A stretch of DNA of 32,634 nucleotides from Micromonosporaceae bacterium (GCA_009380105.1 WHSM01000009.1:1-32634); one strand, 5' to 3'; shown: positions 23,402-30,912, counted from the first letter of the stretch. Translations and numbers: made by a program. The notes: generated by a model from the sequence alone, not told the origin.

Positions 23402-25117
23402 CTAACGAACCCGGACCGTGGTCTTCACGGTGGCCTGGTCGATCTCGGAGATCCGCAGGGTGAACCGGAACACCCATCGCCCCGCCTTGGGAAGCCCGAT
23501 CCGGCCGGTGGCGTGGTCGCCGGTCACAGCGACCACTGGCACGTCGACAGCAGCGATCCCCGCGGACGGCAGCGCCGCTGTCACCTTCCATTCGAGCACC
23601 TTCAACGGCTTGCCGCCCGGCGTCGCGGCGTACAGGCGGACCTGGTTGTCGCCGACCCTGGCGGGGTCGATCTCGATCCGGAGGGTGTAGAGCTTGTGGC
23701 TGAGCTCCGCCTGGCGGCTTCCGGTCGGCTGCGCCGCGGCGTTGGCGGCTGCGTCGGTACGCGCCGGAGTGGTCTGCGTCAGCACGGCGGTCACCGCGAG
23801 CACGACAGCGGCAAGGGTGAGCTCGACGGCGACCAACCGACGCAGCGCGCCCCCGCGCGTCGGGGCCCCAGGCGGGGGATCAGGCGCCGGGGCGCCCGCC
23901 GGGCCCGGCGACGGGGCGCCACGCGCGAGGCGGCGGGCGAAGGACGCCGCCGCCAGGATCGCCGCGAGCAGCCCGGCCTTGGCCAGCACCAACAGGCCGT
24001 ACCGGCTGGTGACCAGGGCGTCCAGCGTCCGCACCTCGATCACCGCCTGAGCGACGCCGGCCAACGCCAGCACCGCGACCGCGCCCATCGCCACCTTCGA
24101 CCAGGTGCGCAGCCACGGCGGCAGGGCTTCGGCGAGCGCCTCGCGGGCGCTGCGCCGGAGCAGCAGCCCGACCAGCACCAACAGGCCGCCGAGCCAGACG
24201 CTGGCCGCGGCCAGATGCGCCACGTCCAGCAGTACCGACAGCCACGGCAGCGGCGACCCGGCCGGGTGCCCGGACAGCGGCCACGTCAGCAGCGCCGCCA
24301 CGCCGACGCCGGCCAGCAGACCCTGGTCCCGCTTGGTCGGCGTACCGCGGGACACTCGCCGCAGCAACGGCACGGCAGCCGCGAGCAGCGCGAGCCGGGC
24401 GAGGTGGGCGTAGCCGTACCGGCTGTCGACCACGGACAGCACATCGGAGCCGCGCAGGTCCGACAGGCCGCCGCCGAGCAGATACGGCGCCTGCAGCACC
24501 ACCTCGGCGACCGCTGGCGCCGCGACGAGCACGATGCCGCCGGTCGCCAGACGCCCCGGGCCACGCCGGGACAGCCGCGCGGGCCATCCGACGGCGAGCG
24601 CGCCGAGGCCACCGAGGAGGGCTACAAGCCCGGCATATCCGGCGTATCGCATCACGGCCAGCAACGTGACGACGACCGGATCGTCGCCGTCCTGGGCCTC
24701 CTGAGCCGGCGCGGCCGAGGGCGCGCCCACCGAGAACGAGAACCCTCCGCTCACCGGGTGACCGTCGGCGGAGATGACCCGGAAGCTCACCAGGTACGTG
24801 CCGCGGGGGGCGCCGGAGCGCAGCGGAATCCGCAACCGCTCGCCGGAGACGCGGGCCCCGCCCCGGTCGGCGCGGGCGCCGTTCGGGCCGATGATGCGCA
24901 CCTGGTCGGCCACCGCCTCCACCGGTTCGGAGAAGGTGAGCACCACCTGCTCCGGCGGGACCTCCACCACCGCGCCCTGGCCCGGTGACGTGCGCAGCAG
25001 CGCCGCGTGCGCCGCCGCAGGACTCGCCGGCGCCAGGGCGAGCACGATCCCGGTGATCACGCCAAGCAGCACGATCCAGCCCGGCGCGAACCAGCGCTGC
25101 GTGAGCGGGGCGCTCAT
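23402..25117 (-). CDS. CopC-CopD fusion copper-handling protein
   Basis: A 571-residue polytopic protein. After a signal or first helix (FAPGWIVLLGVITGIVLALA) the extracytoplasmic CopC domain begins at AHAALLRTSPGQGA (N-terminal His ligand about 38) and ends with SADGHPVSGGFSFSVG, another conserved ligand region. A CopD-type membrane domain of about eight helices follows (GYAGLVALLGGLGALAVGW..., DVAHLAAASVWLGGLL), and then a C-terminal extracytoplasmic FixH/YtkA-like domain (LYTLRIEIDPARVGDNQVRLYA). Such fusions bind Cu at the envelope and pass it inward. Start ATG 25117 overlaps the anti-sigma stop as ATGA, so the 25171 start is rejected. Confidence 0.9.
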   Translation of the reverse strand: MSAPLTQRWFAPGWIVLLGVITGIVLALAPASPAAAHAALLRTSPGQGAVVEVPPEQVVLTFSEPVEAVADQVRIIGPNGARADRGGARVSGERLRIPLRSGAPRGTYLVSFRVISADGHPVSGGFSFSVGAPSAAPAQEAQDGDDPVVVTLLAVMRYAGYAGLVALLGGLGALAVGWPARLSRRGPGRLATGGIVLVAAPAVAEVVLQAPYLLGGGLSDLRGSDVLSVVDSRYGYAHLARLALLAAAVPLLRRVSRGTPTKRDQGLLAGVGVAALLTWPLSGHPAGSPLPWLSVLLDVAHLAAASVWLGGLLVLVGLLLRRSAREALAEALPPWLRTWSKVAMGAVAVLALAGVAQAVIEVRTLDALVTSRYGLLVLAKAGLLAAILAAASFARRLARGAPSPGPAGAPAPDPPPGAPTRGGALRRLVAVELTLAAVVLAVTAVLTQTTPARTDAAANAAAQPTGSRQAELSHKLYTLRIEIDPARVGDNQVRLYAATPGGKPLKVLEWKVTAALPSAGIAAVDVPVVAVTGDHATGRIGLPKAGRWVFRFTLRISEIDQATVKTTVRVR

Positions 25118-25770
25118 GCGGCCCGTGGTCGGACCGCGAGGCGACTGCCGCCGTCGCGACTCAATCCCCACATCAGCCCGGCCTGCAACACCACCAGGCC
25201 GTGCCCCACCTCATGCAGCAGCGTGGTGCGAGCGCTGAGCAGGTCGATGCCGCTGGTCACGGTGAGGAACGCCGCCAACACGATGGCGACCGGAGCGAGC
25301 GCCCGCGCCCGCTCCGGGAAGCGCGCCACAAGGAGGAAGCCCACCGCCACCGCGATGTCGAACGATGCGTCCTCTCGCCCTGCGTGCAGCCCGTGCCCGT
25401 GTCCGAAGTGGAGCGACGGAATCCCGAGCAGCTCGGGCACCGCGAGCACGATCTGCGTCACGGCGATCACCGCGACCGTCCAGCGCAGCCAGGTCGTCTT
25501 CGCACGCCCCCGAACGCGTGTGGCGGCGACCTGACCGGCGCCGGCGCGTGCGGCCGCGTCGGCCGACACGGCGGCGAGCACCCGCTCGGTCAGGTCCGGC
25601 GCCTCGACCGACCGCGCCCGCACCGATCGGGTCACCTGTTCGGCCCGCGCCTGCCACGCCCGGCACTCCGGGCACCCGGCGACATGCCGGATCGCCGCCT
25701 GGGCGGGCATCGGCGGATCCTCACCGTCGAGCAACGCGGACAACGCCGCACGGACCTGTTCGCATTCCAT
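25114..25770 (-). CDS. Zinc-finger anti-sigma factor with four membrane helices, candidate metal sensor
   Basis: A 218-residue protein. The N-terminal ZAS (zf-HC2) domain has Cys3 and HVAGCPEC (His29, Cys33, Cys36; HxxxCxxC), which in this family clamps an ECF sigma factor. Four helices follow (about 93-112, 135-151, 157-174, 181-203). The loop after helix 1 contains HFGHGHGLH (His121, 124, 126, 129), and helix 4 opens with LLHEVGHG (His186, Glu187, His190), both predicted on the outer face. It is divergent from an ECF sigma gene and overlaps copC-copD (ATGA). I infer sensing of copper or another metal at the envelope, releasing the sigma factor. HEVGH matches HExxH formally, but no protease fold is recognisable. 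Confidence 0.82.
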   Translation of the reverse strand: MECEQVRAALSALLDGEDPPMPAQAAIRHVAGCPECRAWQARAEQVTRSVRARSVEAPDLTERVLAAVSADAAARAGAGQVAATRVRGRAKTTWLRWTVAVIAVTQIVLAVPELLGIPSLHFGHGHGLHAGREDASFDIAVAVGFLLVARFPERARALAPVAIVLAAFLTVTSGIDLLSARTTLLHEVGHGLVVLQAGLMWGLSRDGGSRLAVRPRAA

Positions 25771-25776
25771 GCATGG

Positions 25777-25806
25777 ATAGTCGTCACAGGAAGCGGCGCG
25801 GTTCCC
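25777..25806 (-). promoter_or_regulatory. ECF-type promoter of the anti-sigma/copper operon
   Basis: On the minus strand GGGAACC (25806-25800), 16 nt, then CGACTAT (25783-25777) fits the GGAAC-N16-CGNC pattern of ECF sigma promoters, and the ATG follows 6 nt later. It implies that the operon is transcribed by the adjacent sigma factor. Confidence 0.55.
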
Positions 25807-25873
25807 GCGAGTTCGCCCATACCGGCAGCGCGGCGCTTTCCTTCGCGCGGCGGGCTACGTACCCTCGATCCTC

Positions 25874-26539
25874 GTGGCTTTGCTGGAGCACTCGGATCAC
25901 AGCGCGCGCCCCGGAGACGCCGCGGCGCCGCGCCCTCCGCGCGCTGTGGCAAACGTCTCCGCGGACACGGCGCCACCCGACCCGGCAGTGCCGGACACCG
26001 CGCGACCAGACCCGGCCGGGCGGGATGTCGGGACGCAGTGGGCCATCGCCGCCGCGCACGGCGACCCGGTCGCGCAGGCCGCGTTCGTGCGGCACACCCA
26101 GGCCGGGCTGTGGCGCCTGGCCGCGGCGCTGGTCGAGCCGTCGGCGGCCGACGACCTCGTGCAGGAGACGTACCTGCGCGCGTTTCGGGCGCTGCCGTCG
26201 TTCGAGGCTCGTGCGACCGCCCGGACCTGGCTGTTCGGGATCGCGCGGCGGGTGTGCGCCGACCATCTGCGGGCGGTCACGCGGCGGCGGCGCCTCGAAG
26301 CCCTGCTGTCCCGGCAGCGCGCCGCGACGCAGGAGCCGGATCCCGCCGGCGCGGTCGGGGCCGCCGACCTGGTCAGGGCGTTGGCCCCCGAGCGGCGCAG
26401 CGCGCTGGTTCTCACCCAGGTGATCGGCTTGTCGTACGAGGAGGCCGCCACTGTGGAGGGCGTGCCGATCGGCACGATCCGGTCCCGGGTGGCACGCGCC
26501 CGCGCAGACCTGATCAAGGCGTTGGGCGACACCCGCTGA
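25874..26539 (+). CDS. ECF RNA polymerase sigma factor of the copper module
   Basis: A 221-residue group-4 sigma factor. After a Pro/Asp-rich N-terminal stretch (about 1-50), region 2 (QAAFVRHTQAGLWRLAAALV, ADDLVQETYLRAFRALPSF, ARTWLFGIARRVCADHLR) and region 4 (LAPERRSALVLTQVIGLSYEEAATVEGVPIGTIRSRVARARADLI) are complete. It is probably held by the divergently encoded zinc-finger anti-sigma factor and expected to drive the copCD-ycnI operon. GTG 25874 is preceded by TACCCT (25860-25865) at 8 nt, suggesting a leaderless transcript. Mycobacterial SigC is a distant comparison; I do not assign that name. Confidence 0.9.
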   Translation: MALLEHSDHSARPGDAAAPRPPRAVANVSADTAPPDPAVPDTARPDPAGRDVGTQWAIAAAHGDPVAQAAFVRHTQAGLWRLAAALVEPSAADDLVQETYLRAFRALPSFEARATARTWLFGIARRVCADHLRAVTRRRRLEALLSRQRAATQEPDPAGAVGAADLVRALAPERRSALVLTQVIGLSYEEAATVEGVPIGTIRSRVARARADLIKALGDTR

Positions 26540-26594
26540 ACGCCCGGGCAACCCGAGCCTTGATCACCAGCGGTGGGCGACGCGCGGGGGGCCG

Positions 26595-27437
26595 TTACTG
26601 GCTGTGGCGCGGGCGCCAGACGGTGAGGTAGCACGACGCGGTGACCGTGATCTCGCTCGGCAGCTCCGCGATCCGCGCGGCCAGGGCCCCGGGCGCGGCG
26701 TGCCACGCGCTCGGCCCCATCCTGACCAGCGCGGCCACGGCGTCGTGGTCCAGGCGCAGTGTCCGGTCCCGGAGCGACCGGCGTTGGAAGAAGAAGCAGT
26801 CGCCGAGCGTCTCCGCCAGTCGGCGCTCCTTGGCCTCGTCCACAGTCAGCAGATCCAGCAGGTCGACCAGTTCGGCGAGATGGCGGTCGGTCGGCGTCAC
26901 CGTCAGCAGTCGGCCGCCCGGCGCGAGGATCCGGCGGAACTCCCCGCAGTTGCGGGGCGCGAAGACGTTCAGCACGAGAGCCGCGGCCCCGTCGGCGACC
27001 GGCAACGGCCGCCAGAGATCGGCGCCGACCGCGCCGATGCGGGGGTGGGCGCGGGCGGCGCGGCGGAGCGCGTACGCCGAGGAGTCCAACGCGACGCCGC
27101 TCGCCGCGGGGCCGAGCCGGTCCAACACGGCCGCCAGGTAGAACCCGGTGCCGGAGCCGGCGTCCACGACGCGCCTCGGAGACCGCCCGACGTCCGCGGC
27201 CTCCTCGGCGACCGACTCGGCGAGCCAGTCGTAGTGCCCGGCGCCGAGGAACTCCTCCCGCGCGGCGACCATCGCGCCCGTGTCCCCGGGCGCCGCGAGG
27301 CCGGAGAGCAGCGTGACGTAGTCCTGCTTCGCAATGTCGTACGAGTGCCCGACCGGGCACCGCAGGGCCTGCCCGTGCCGCGTCAGCGGCCCCGCGCAGA
27401 TTGGGCACCTCAACGCGTCAGCCACGTCGTCAAGCAT
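26595..27437 (-). CDS. rlmA: 23S rRNA (guanine-N1) methyltransferase, RlmA/TlrB type
   Basis: A 280-residue SAM-dependent methyltransferase. An N-terminal zinc ribbon (CPICAGPLTRHGQALRCPVGH; CxxC-x-CxxxH) followed by SYDIAKQDYVTLL is diagnostic of RlmA/RrmA and TlrB, which methylate G745 or G748 in 23S rRNA helix 35. The SAM motif is VVDAGSGTGFYLAAVLDRLG; the NVFAPRN segment is also typical. The actinobacterial clade often includes TlrB, linked to macrolide tolerance, but that phenotype cannot be predicted. ATG 27437 overlaps the end of nikO by 8 nt, so it is probably the last gene of the transporter operon. Confidence 0.9.
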   Translation of the reverse strand: MLDDVADALRCPICAGPLTRHGQALRCPVGHSYDIAKQDYVTLLSGLAAPGDTGAMVAAREEFLGAGHYDWLAESVAEEAADVGRSPRRVVDAGSGTGFYLAAVLDRLGPAASGVALDSSAYALRRAARAHPRIGAVGADLWRPLPVADGAAALVLNVFAPRNCGEFRRILAPGGRLLTVTPTDRHLAELVDLLDLLTVDEAKERRLAETLGDCFFFQRRSLRDRTLRLDHDAVAALVRMGPSAWHAAPGALAARIAELPSEITVTASCYLTVWRPRHSQ

Positions 27438-28308
27438 CCACGCCTCGCGCGGCGCTCCGCTGCGCGGGGTCCTCGGCCGCGCCGCGGGTGGAGTCCTCGA
27501 GCGCGCCGCGCGCGGTCAGCTGGGACGCCGCCAGCGCCGGGTCGAAGCCGTACGGCAGCTCCAGCCGGTGCGCGGCCAGCAGCGCGGTGTCGGCGAGCAG
27601 CGACCCAGTCGGCCCGTCGGCGACGATCCGCCCTTCGTCGAGGATCACCGACCGGGGGCACAGCTCCAGCGCGTACGGCAGATCGTGGGTGACCATCAGG
27701 AGCGTCACCGGCAGGTCGCGCAGGATGTCGGCGAGCTCCCGGCGACTGGCCGGGTCGAGGTTGCTGGAGGGCTCGTCGAGCACCAGGATCTCCGGCCGCA
27801 TCGCGAGCACCGTGGCGACGGCGACCCGCCGCCGCTGCCCGTACGAGAGGTGGTGCGGCGCCCGGTCGCGGTGCTCGTGCATGCCCACCGAGCGCAGCGC
27901 CTCGTCCACGCGCGAGTCCAGGTCGGCGCCTCGCAGGCCGAGGTTGGCCGGCCCGAACGCCACGTCCTCTGCGACCGTGGGCATGAAGAGCTGGTCGTCG
28001 GGATCCTGGAAGACGATCCCGACCCGGCGCCGGATCTCGGCCAGCTGCGCCTTCTCGACCCGCAGGCCCGCCACCTCGACACGACCCGGATCGTCGCCGG
28101 GCGCGCCGGCGGCCCCAGCCCCGCCGGCAGAGCCGGCCCCGCCCAGGATTCCGTTCAGGTGCAGCACCAGCGTGGTCTTGCCGGCGCCGTTCGGCCCCAG
28201 CAGCGCCACCCGCTCCCCCGGCGGGATCGTCAGATCGACGCCCCGCAGCGCCACGTGACCGTCCGGGTACGCGTAGCTCACCCCTTCGACGAGCAGCGAG
28301 GCGGTCAT
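27430..28308 (-). CDS. nikO: ECF transporter ATPase (NikO/CbiO)
   Basis: A 292-residue ABC ATPase powering group I ECF uptake of Ni2+ or Co2+. Walker A GPNGAGKTTLVLHLNG, signature LSYGQRRRVAVATVL, Walker B EILVLDEPSSNLDP and the H-loop TLLMVTHDLPYAL are complete. A Gly/Ala-rich insertion (GGAGSAGGAGAAGAPG) follows the Walker A helix, an unusual low-complexity expansion. About 60 extra C-terminal residues are poorly conserved. ATG 28308 overlaps nikQ (ATGA), giving tight coupling. Nickel is preferred because of the Nur-type operator upstream of nikM. Confidence 0.9.
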   Translation of the reverse strand: MTASLLVEGVSYAYPDGHVALRGVDLTIPPGERVALLGPNGAGKTTLVLHLNGILGGAGSAGGAGAAGAPGDDPGRVEVAGLRVEKAQLAEIRRRVGIVFQDPDDQLFMPTVAEDVAFGPANLGLRGADLDSRVDEALRSVGMHEHRDRAPHHLSYGQRRRVAVATVLAMRPEILVLDEPSSNLDPASRRELADILRDLPVTLLMVTHDLPYALELCPRSVILDEGRIVADGPTGSLLADTALLAAHRLELPYGFDPALAASQLTARGALEDSTRGAAEDPAQRSAARGVDA

Positions 28309-29081
28309 GACATGAATACTGCCCTGCCCGCGGCGACGGCGAGCACGAGCCCCGCCGCGACGGGCAGCGCCAGCGCGGCCGACCACTGCGCGAGGCCGGG
28401 GCCGGGGCCGTACAGGGCGGGCAGCCGACCGGTGTACCCGCGCGAGACCATCGCCAGATACACCCGCTCACCGCGCTCGAAGGCGCGCAGGAACAGCGCA
28501 CCGGCGCCGACCGCGAAGCCACGGGCCTGCCACAGGAATCGCGGCGAGTCGCCGCGGGAGATCCGGGCGATCCGCATCCGCCGTGCTTCGGCGGCGAGCA
28601 CTTCGGCGTACCGCAGCATGAATGTCACGATCTGGGTCACGACGGCGGGGCACCGCAGCCGGTCCAGGCCGAGCACGAGGTCGCGCATCTGGGTGGTGGC
28701 CGCCAGCAGGAGTGACGACAGCACGCCCAGAGTGGCCTTGGCGACGATGTTCCAGGCGCCGAGCAGGCCCTCGACGGAGAGCGAAAGCCCCAGCCAGTCC
28801 ACGCGCGGCCCGGAACCCAGGAACGGCAGCAGCACGGCCAGCACCACGAACGGCGCCTCGATCAACGAGCGGGTCGCAAGCCACCACGGGGAGACCCGGG
28901 CGGCGAAGGCCACGCCGAGGAGCAGCAGCAGATAGACCCCGAAGGCCCAGAACTCGGTCCGCGGTGTGAGCACCATCAGCACCGTGAAGCCGACGGACGC
29001 GACGATCTTCACCTCGGGCGCCAGCCGGTGCACAGGCGACGACTGGTCCAGGTACAGCGGATGGCTGTGCCCGCCGGCCAT
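28305..29081 (-). CDS. nikQ: ECF transporter T component (NikQ/CbiQ)
   Basis: A 258-residue transmembrane coupling protein. The N-terminus MAGGHSHPLYLDQSSPVHRLAPEVKIVASVGFTVL is typical of CbiQ; about five helices are visible, and the cytoplasmic coupling helices carry ARRMRIARISRG and AFERGERVYLAMVSRGYTG, the conserved Ala-Arg-Gly-type motifs that contact the ATPase. It starts at ATG 29081, overlapping the stop of the small N component (TGATG). Confidence 0.92.
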   Translation of the reverse strand: MAGGHSHPLYLDQSSPVHRLAPEVKIVASVGFTVLMVLTPRTEFWAFGVYLLLLLGVAFAARVSPWWLATRSLIEAPFVVLAVLLPFLGSGPRVDWLGLSLSVEGLLGAWNIVAKATLGVLSSLLLAATTQMRDLVLGLDRLRCPAVVTQIVTFMLRYAEVLAAEARRMRIARISRGDSPRFLWQARGFAVGAGALFLRAFERGERVYLAMVSRGYTGRLPALYGPGPGLAQWSAALALPVAAGLVLAVAAGRAVFMS

Positions 29082-29452
29082 CAGCGCGACGCTTCCGCGC
29101 GCTCGGCGTCGGTCTCGCGGCGCGGCTCGGGTCGCCGTCGCGCCAGCCGGAACACCACGGCGCCGATCCCGAACACCAGCAGCACCCCGACCACCCCGGC
29201 CAGGCCGGTGGACAGGCGCGGGTTGTCGATCCCGGCGACGCCGTAGTCGGCCAGCGGCCCGCCGACCTCGTGCTCCCGGGCGTCACGCGCCATGCACTCC
29301 CCGCCGGCGATCTCGTCGCCGGAGTAGCGGCAGCCTTCCCTGGTGACGCTGTCCAGGCCGTCGGGATCGGAGGACGCGAGGTTGCTCGCCAGTCCCGCGA
29401 GCAGCAGCGACACCAGCAGACCGGCGAGCAGGAACCATCGGGTCCGGCTCAC
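29081..29452 (-). CDS. nikN: PDGLE-domain small component (NikN/CbiN-like)
   Basis: A 123-residue protein with two membrane helices (RWFLLAGLLVSLLLAGLAS near the N-terminus; LAGVVGVLLVFGIGAVVF near the C-terminus) and the DPDGLDSVTREG segment that defines the PDGLE family, the small partner of NikM/CbiM. The extracytoplasmic loop contains two Cys (GCRYSG, GECMAR). GTG 29452 overlaps the nikM stop (GTGA), with GGGGAG upstream, so the ORF-track start at 29632 is rejected. Confidence 0.88.
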   Translation of the reverse strand: MSRTRWFLLAGLLVSLLLAGLASNLASSDPDGLDSVTREGCRYSGDEIAGGECMARDAREHEVGGPLADYGVAGIDNPRLSTGLAGVVGVLLVFGIGAVVFRLARRRPEPRRETDAERAEASR

Positions 29453-30165
29453 GACGCGCTCCCCGCGCCCACCGCGACAGGAGCCTTTTCGGGGGTACGC
29501 CAACCAGCCTGACGCAGCGCGTGCACCAGATCGGGTCGCACCCGGGCCACGGCGACCACAGTGATCGCGGTGATGAGCCCTTCGCCGATCCCGATCAGCA
29601 GATGCGTGCCGCCCACGGCGCCGGCCACCCAACCCAACGGCATCGGGGCGACGCCGCCCAGGGCGTACTGAAGCACGAAGCCGAACGCCGCCGCCACCAC
29701 GCTGAGCAGGCCGGCGACGAAGGCGGTCACGGACAGGCCGGCGATCGTGCGCGGCAGCACGCGCAGCAGCAGCGCGATCACGCCGTAGGCGGCGACCGTG
29801 CCGACCAGGGCCATGTTCCCGATGTTGAGGCCGAGCGCGGTCACGCCTCCGTCCGCGAACACGAACGCCTGCACGATCAGCACGATCGACACGCAGAGCG
29901 CGCCGGCCCAGGGGCCGACCAGCAGCGCCGCGAGCGCGGCGCCGAGCAGGTGCCCGCTGACGCCGGGAAAGACGGGGAAGTTGAGCATCTGCACCGCGAA
30001 GATGTACGCCGCGACCAGGCCCGCCATCGGCGCGAGCCGCTCGTCGAGGTCACGCCCTGCCCGCTTGACGCAGACGACGAGCGCCACCACGGCGATGCCG
30101 AGGTACGCCAGCCAGACCGGCGCGTTCACGAGGCCGTTTGCGATATGCAGCGCCACCGGATCCAT
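29449..30165 (-). CDS. nikM: Nickel/cobalt ECF transporter substrate-binding subunit (NikM/CbiM)
   Basis: A 238-residue membrane subunit with about six to seven helices, the substrate-capturing S component of a NikMNQO/CbiMNQO system. The conserved GVSGHLLGAALAALLVGPWAGALCVSIVLIVQAFVFADGGVTALGLNIGNMA region is present (quoted motif: FADGGVTALGLNIGNMA). The family usually begins Met-His, which ligates the metal; here the corresponding His is in MDPVALHIANGL (His7), so the N-terminus is extended. Start 30165 is supported by TAGGCT 7 nt upstream; the 30201 ORF-track start would lie inside the promoter. Confidence 0.9.
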   Translation of the reverse strand: MDPVALHIANGLVNAPVWLAYLGIAVVALVVCVKRAGRDLDERLAPMAGLVAAYIFAVQMLNFPVFPGVSGHLLGAALAALLVGPWAGALCVSIVLIVQAFVFADGGVTALGLNIGNMALVGTVAAYGVIALLLRVLPRTIAGLSVTAFVAGLLSVVAAAFGFVLQYALGGVAPMPLGWVAGAVGGTHLLIGIGEGLITAITVVAVARVRPDLVHALRQAGWRTPEKAPVAVGAGSAS

Positions 30166-30172
30166 GGACCGA

Positions 30173-30201
30173 AGCCTATTACCGGTGACTTGCTCTTGCA
30201 A
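30173..30201 (-). promoter_or_regulatory. nikM promoter
   Basis: On the minus strand TTGCAA (30201-30196) and TAGGCT (30178-30173) are separated by exactly 17 nt and followed 7 nt later by ATG 30165, predicting a leaderless nik mRNA. The -35 is half of the Nur-type box. Confidence 0.6.
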
Positions 30202-30212
30202 AGAGGTTGCAA
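30196..30212. promoter_or_regulatory. Nur-type nickel-responsive operator
   Basis: TTGCAA-AGAGG-TTGCAA is a perfect match to the TTGCAA-N5-TTGCAA box that I recall for the Fur-family nickel regulator Nur of Streptomyces. It overlaps the -35 of nikM, an ideal repressor position, and points to nickel as the substrate of this transporter. Confidence 0.65.
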
Positions 30213-30274
30213 CAAGCCCTCCCGTGGTTGTGTCGCGCCACCTCCTCGCGCGCCCTGTCGTCGGGAGGGCTCGC

Positions 30275-30280
30275 TACGCT
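30275..30280 (+). promoter_or_regulatory. -10 box of the leaderless peroxiredoxin gene
   Basis: TACGCT at 30275-30280 lies 6 nt before ATG 30287 with no SD in between. It is divergent from the nikM promoter. Confidence 0.45.
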
Positions 30281-30286
30281 GCCGGC

Positions 30287-30769
30287 ATGACCGAGACTGC
30301 TCCCGTCCGCCTCGCCGAAGGTGACGCGGCCCCCGATTTCACACTTGCCACCGACTCCGGCGACACCCTGCGCCTGGCCGACCTGCGAGGTCGCACGGTG
30401 CTGCTGTACGCGTACCCCGCCGCGATGACGCCCGGCTGCACCAAGCAGGCGTGCGACTTCCGCGACTCGCTGGCCTCTCTGAAGGCGCAGGGGTACGAGG
30501 TCGTCGGCATCTCCCCCGACAAACCGGAGCGGCTGGCGACGTTCCGCGAACGGGACTCGCTGACGTTCCCGCTGGTCTCCGACCCGGACAAGCAGGTGCT
30601 GACGGCCTACGGCGCCTACGGCGAGAAGATGAACTACGGCCGCAAGACCATGGGCGTGATCCGCTCCACGTTCGTGATCGGTGAGGACGGCAGGATCGCC
30701 AAGGCGATGTACAACGTCAAGGCCACCGGCCACGTGGCGAAGCTGCGCCGCGACCTCGGCCTGGACTGA
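30287..30769 (+). CDS. bcp: Thioredoxin-dependent peroxiredoxin, BCP/PrxQ type
   Basis: A 160-residue cytosolic thiol peroxidase reducing H2O2 and organic hydroperoxides. The active-site segment YPAAMTPGCTKQACDFRDS has the peroxidatic Cys and a second Cys five residues later, as in BCP enzymes with an intrahelical resolving Cys. GVIRSTFVIGEDGRI and AKLRRDLGLD are typical of the C-terminal part. Start at ATG 30287 is set by the leaderless -10; the ORF-track version from 29798 runs through the nikM promoter and is wrong. Confidence 0.93.
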   Translation: MTETAPVRLAEGDAAPDFTLATDSGDTLRLADLRGRTVLLYAYPAAMTPGCTKQACDFRDSLASLKAQGYEVVGISPDKPERLATFRERDSLTFPLVSDPDKQVLTAYGAYGEKMNYGRKTMGVIRSTFVIGEDGRIAKAMYNVKATGHVAKLRRDLGLD

Positions 30770-30837
30770 CACCGCGGCTGTCACCGCGACGAGGCGTCGC
30801 GCTCCTGGCACAATGTTCGAGGGCGCGCGACGCCCAG

Positions 30838-30912
30838 GGGGCCGTAGCCCAACTGGCAGGAGGCACGCGGTTTAGGTCCGCGACAGTGCGAGTTCGAGTC
30901 TCGCCGGCCCTA
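30838..30912 (+). tRNA. tRNA with anticodon UAG (Leu codons), short variable loop
   Basis: A 75-nt cloverleaf: acceptor GGGGCCG/CGGCCCT (first pair G-U), D stem GCC/GGC, anticodon stem CGCGG/CCGCG with loop TTTAGGT (anticodon TAG), variable loop ACAGT and T arm GCGAG-TTCGAGT-CTCGC, discriminator A. Conserved T8, G18G19, T33 and TTC are present. The anticodon predicts Leu (CUA/CUG), but bacterial tRNA-Leu normally has a long class II variable arm, absent here. CCA is not encoded. A possible -10 (CACAAT, 30809-30814) lies upstream. Confidence 0.8.

Noticed and set aside
25297-25320. Anti-sigma HEVGH as a site-2-type metalloprotease
   Set aside because: HExxH alone is short and there is no second ligand motif (such as NPDG or LDG) or protease-like helix arrangement; metal sensing is a more economical reading.
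30166-30290. Cobalamin riboswitch upstream of cbiM/nikM
   Set aside because: The gap is only about 120 nt, the promoter is leaderless, and no B12 box (GCCACTG-like) is present; a Nur-type operator explains the region better.
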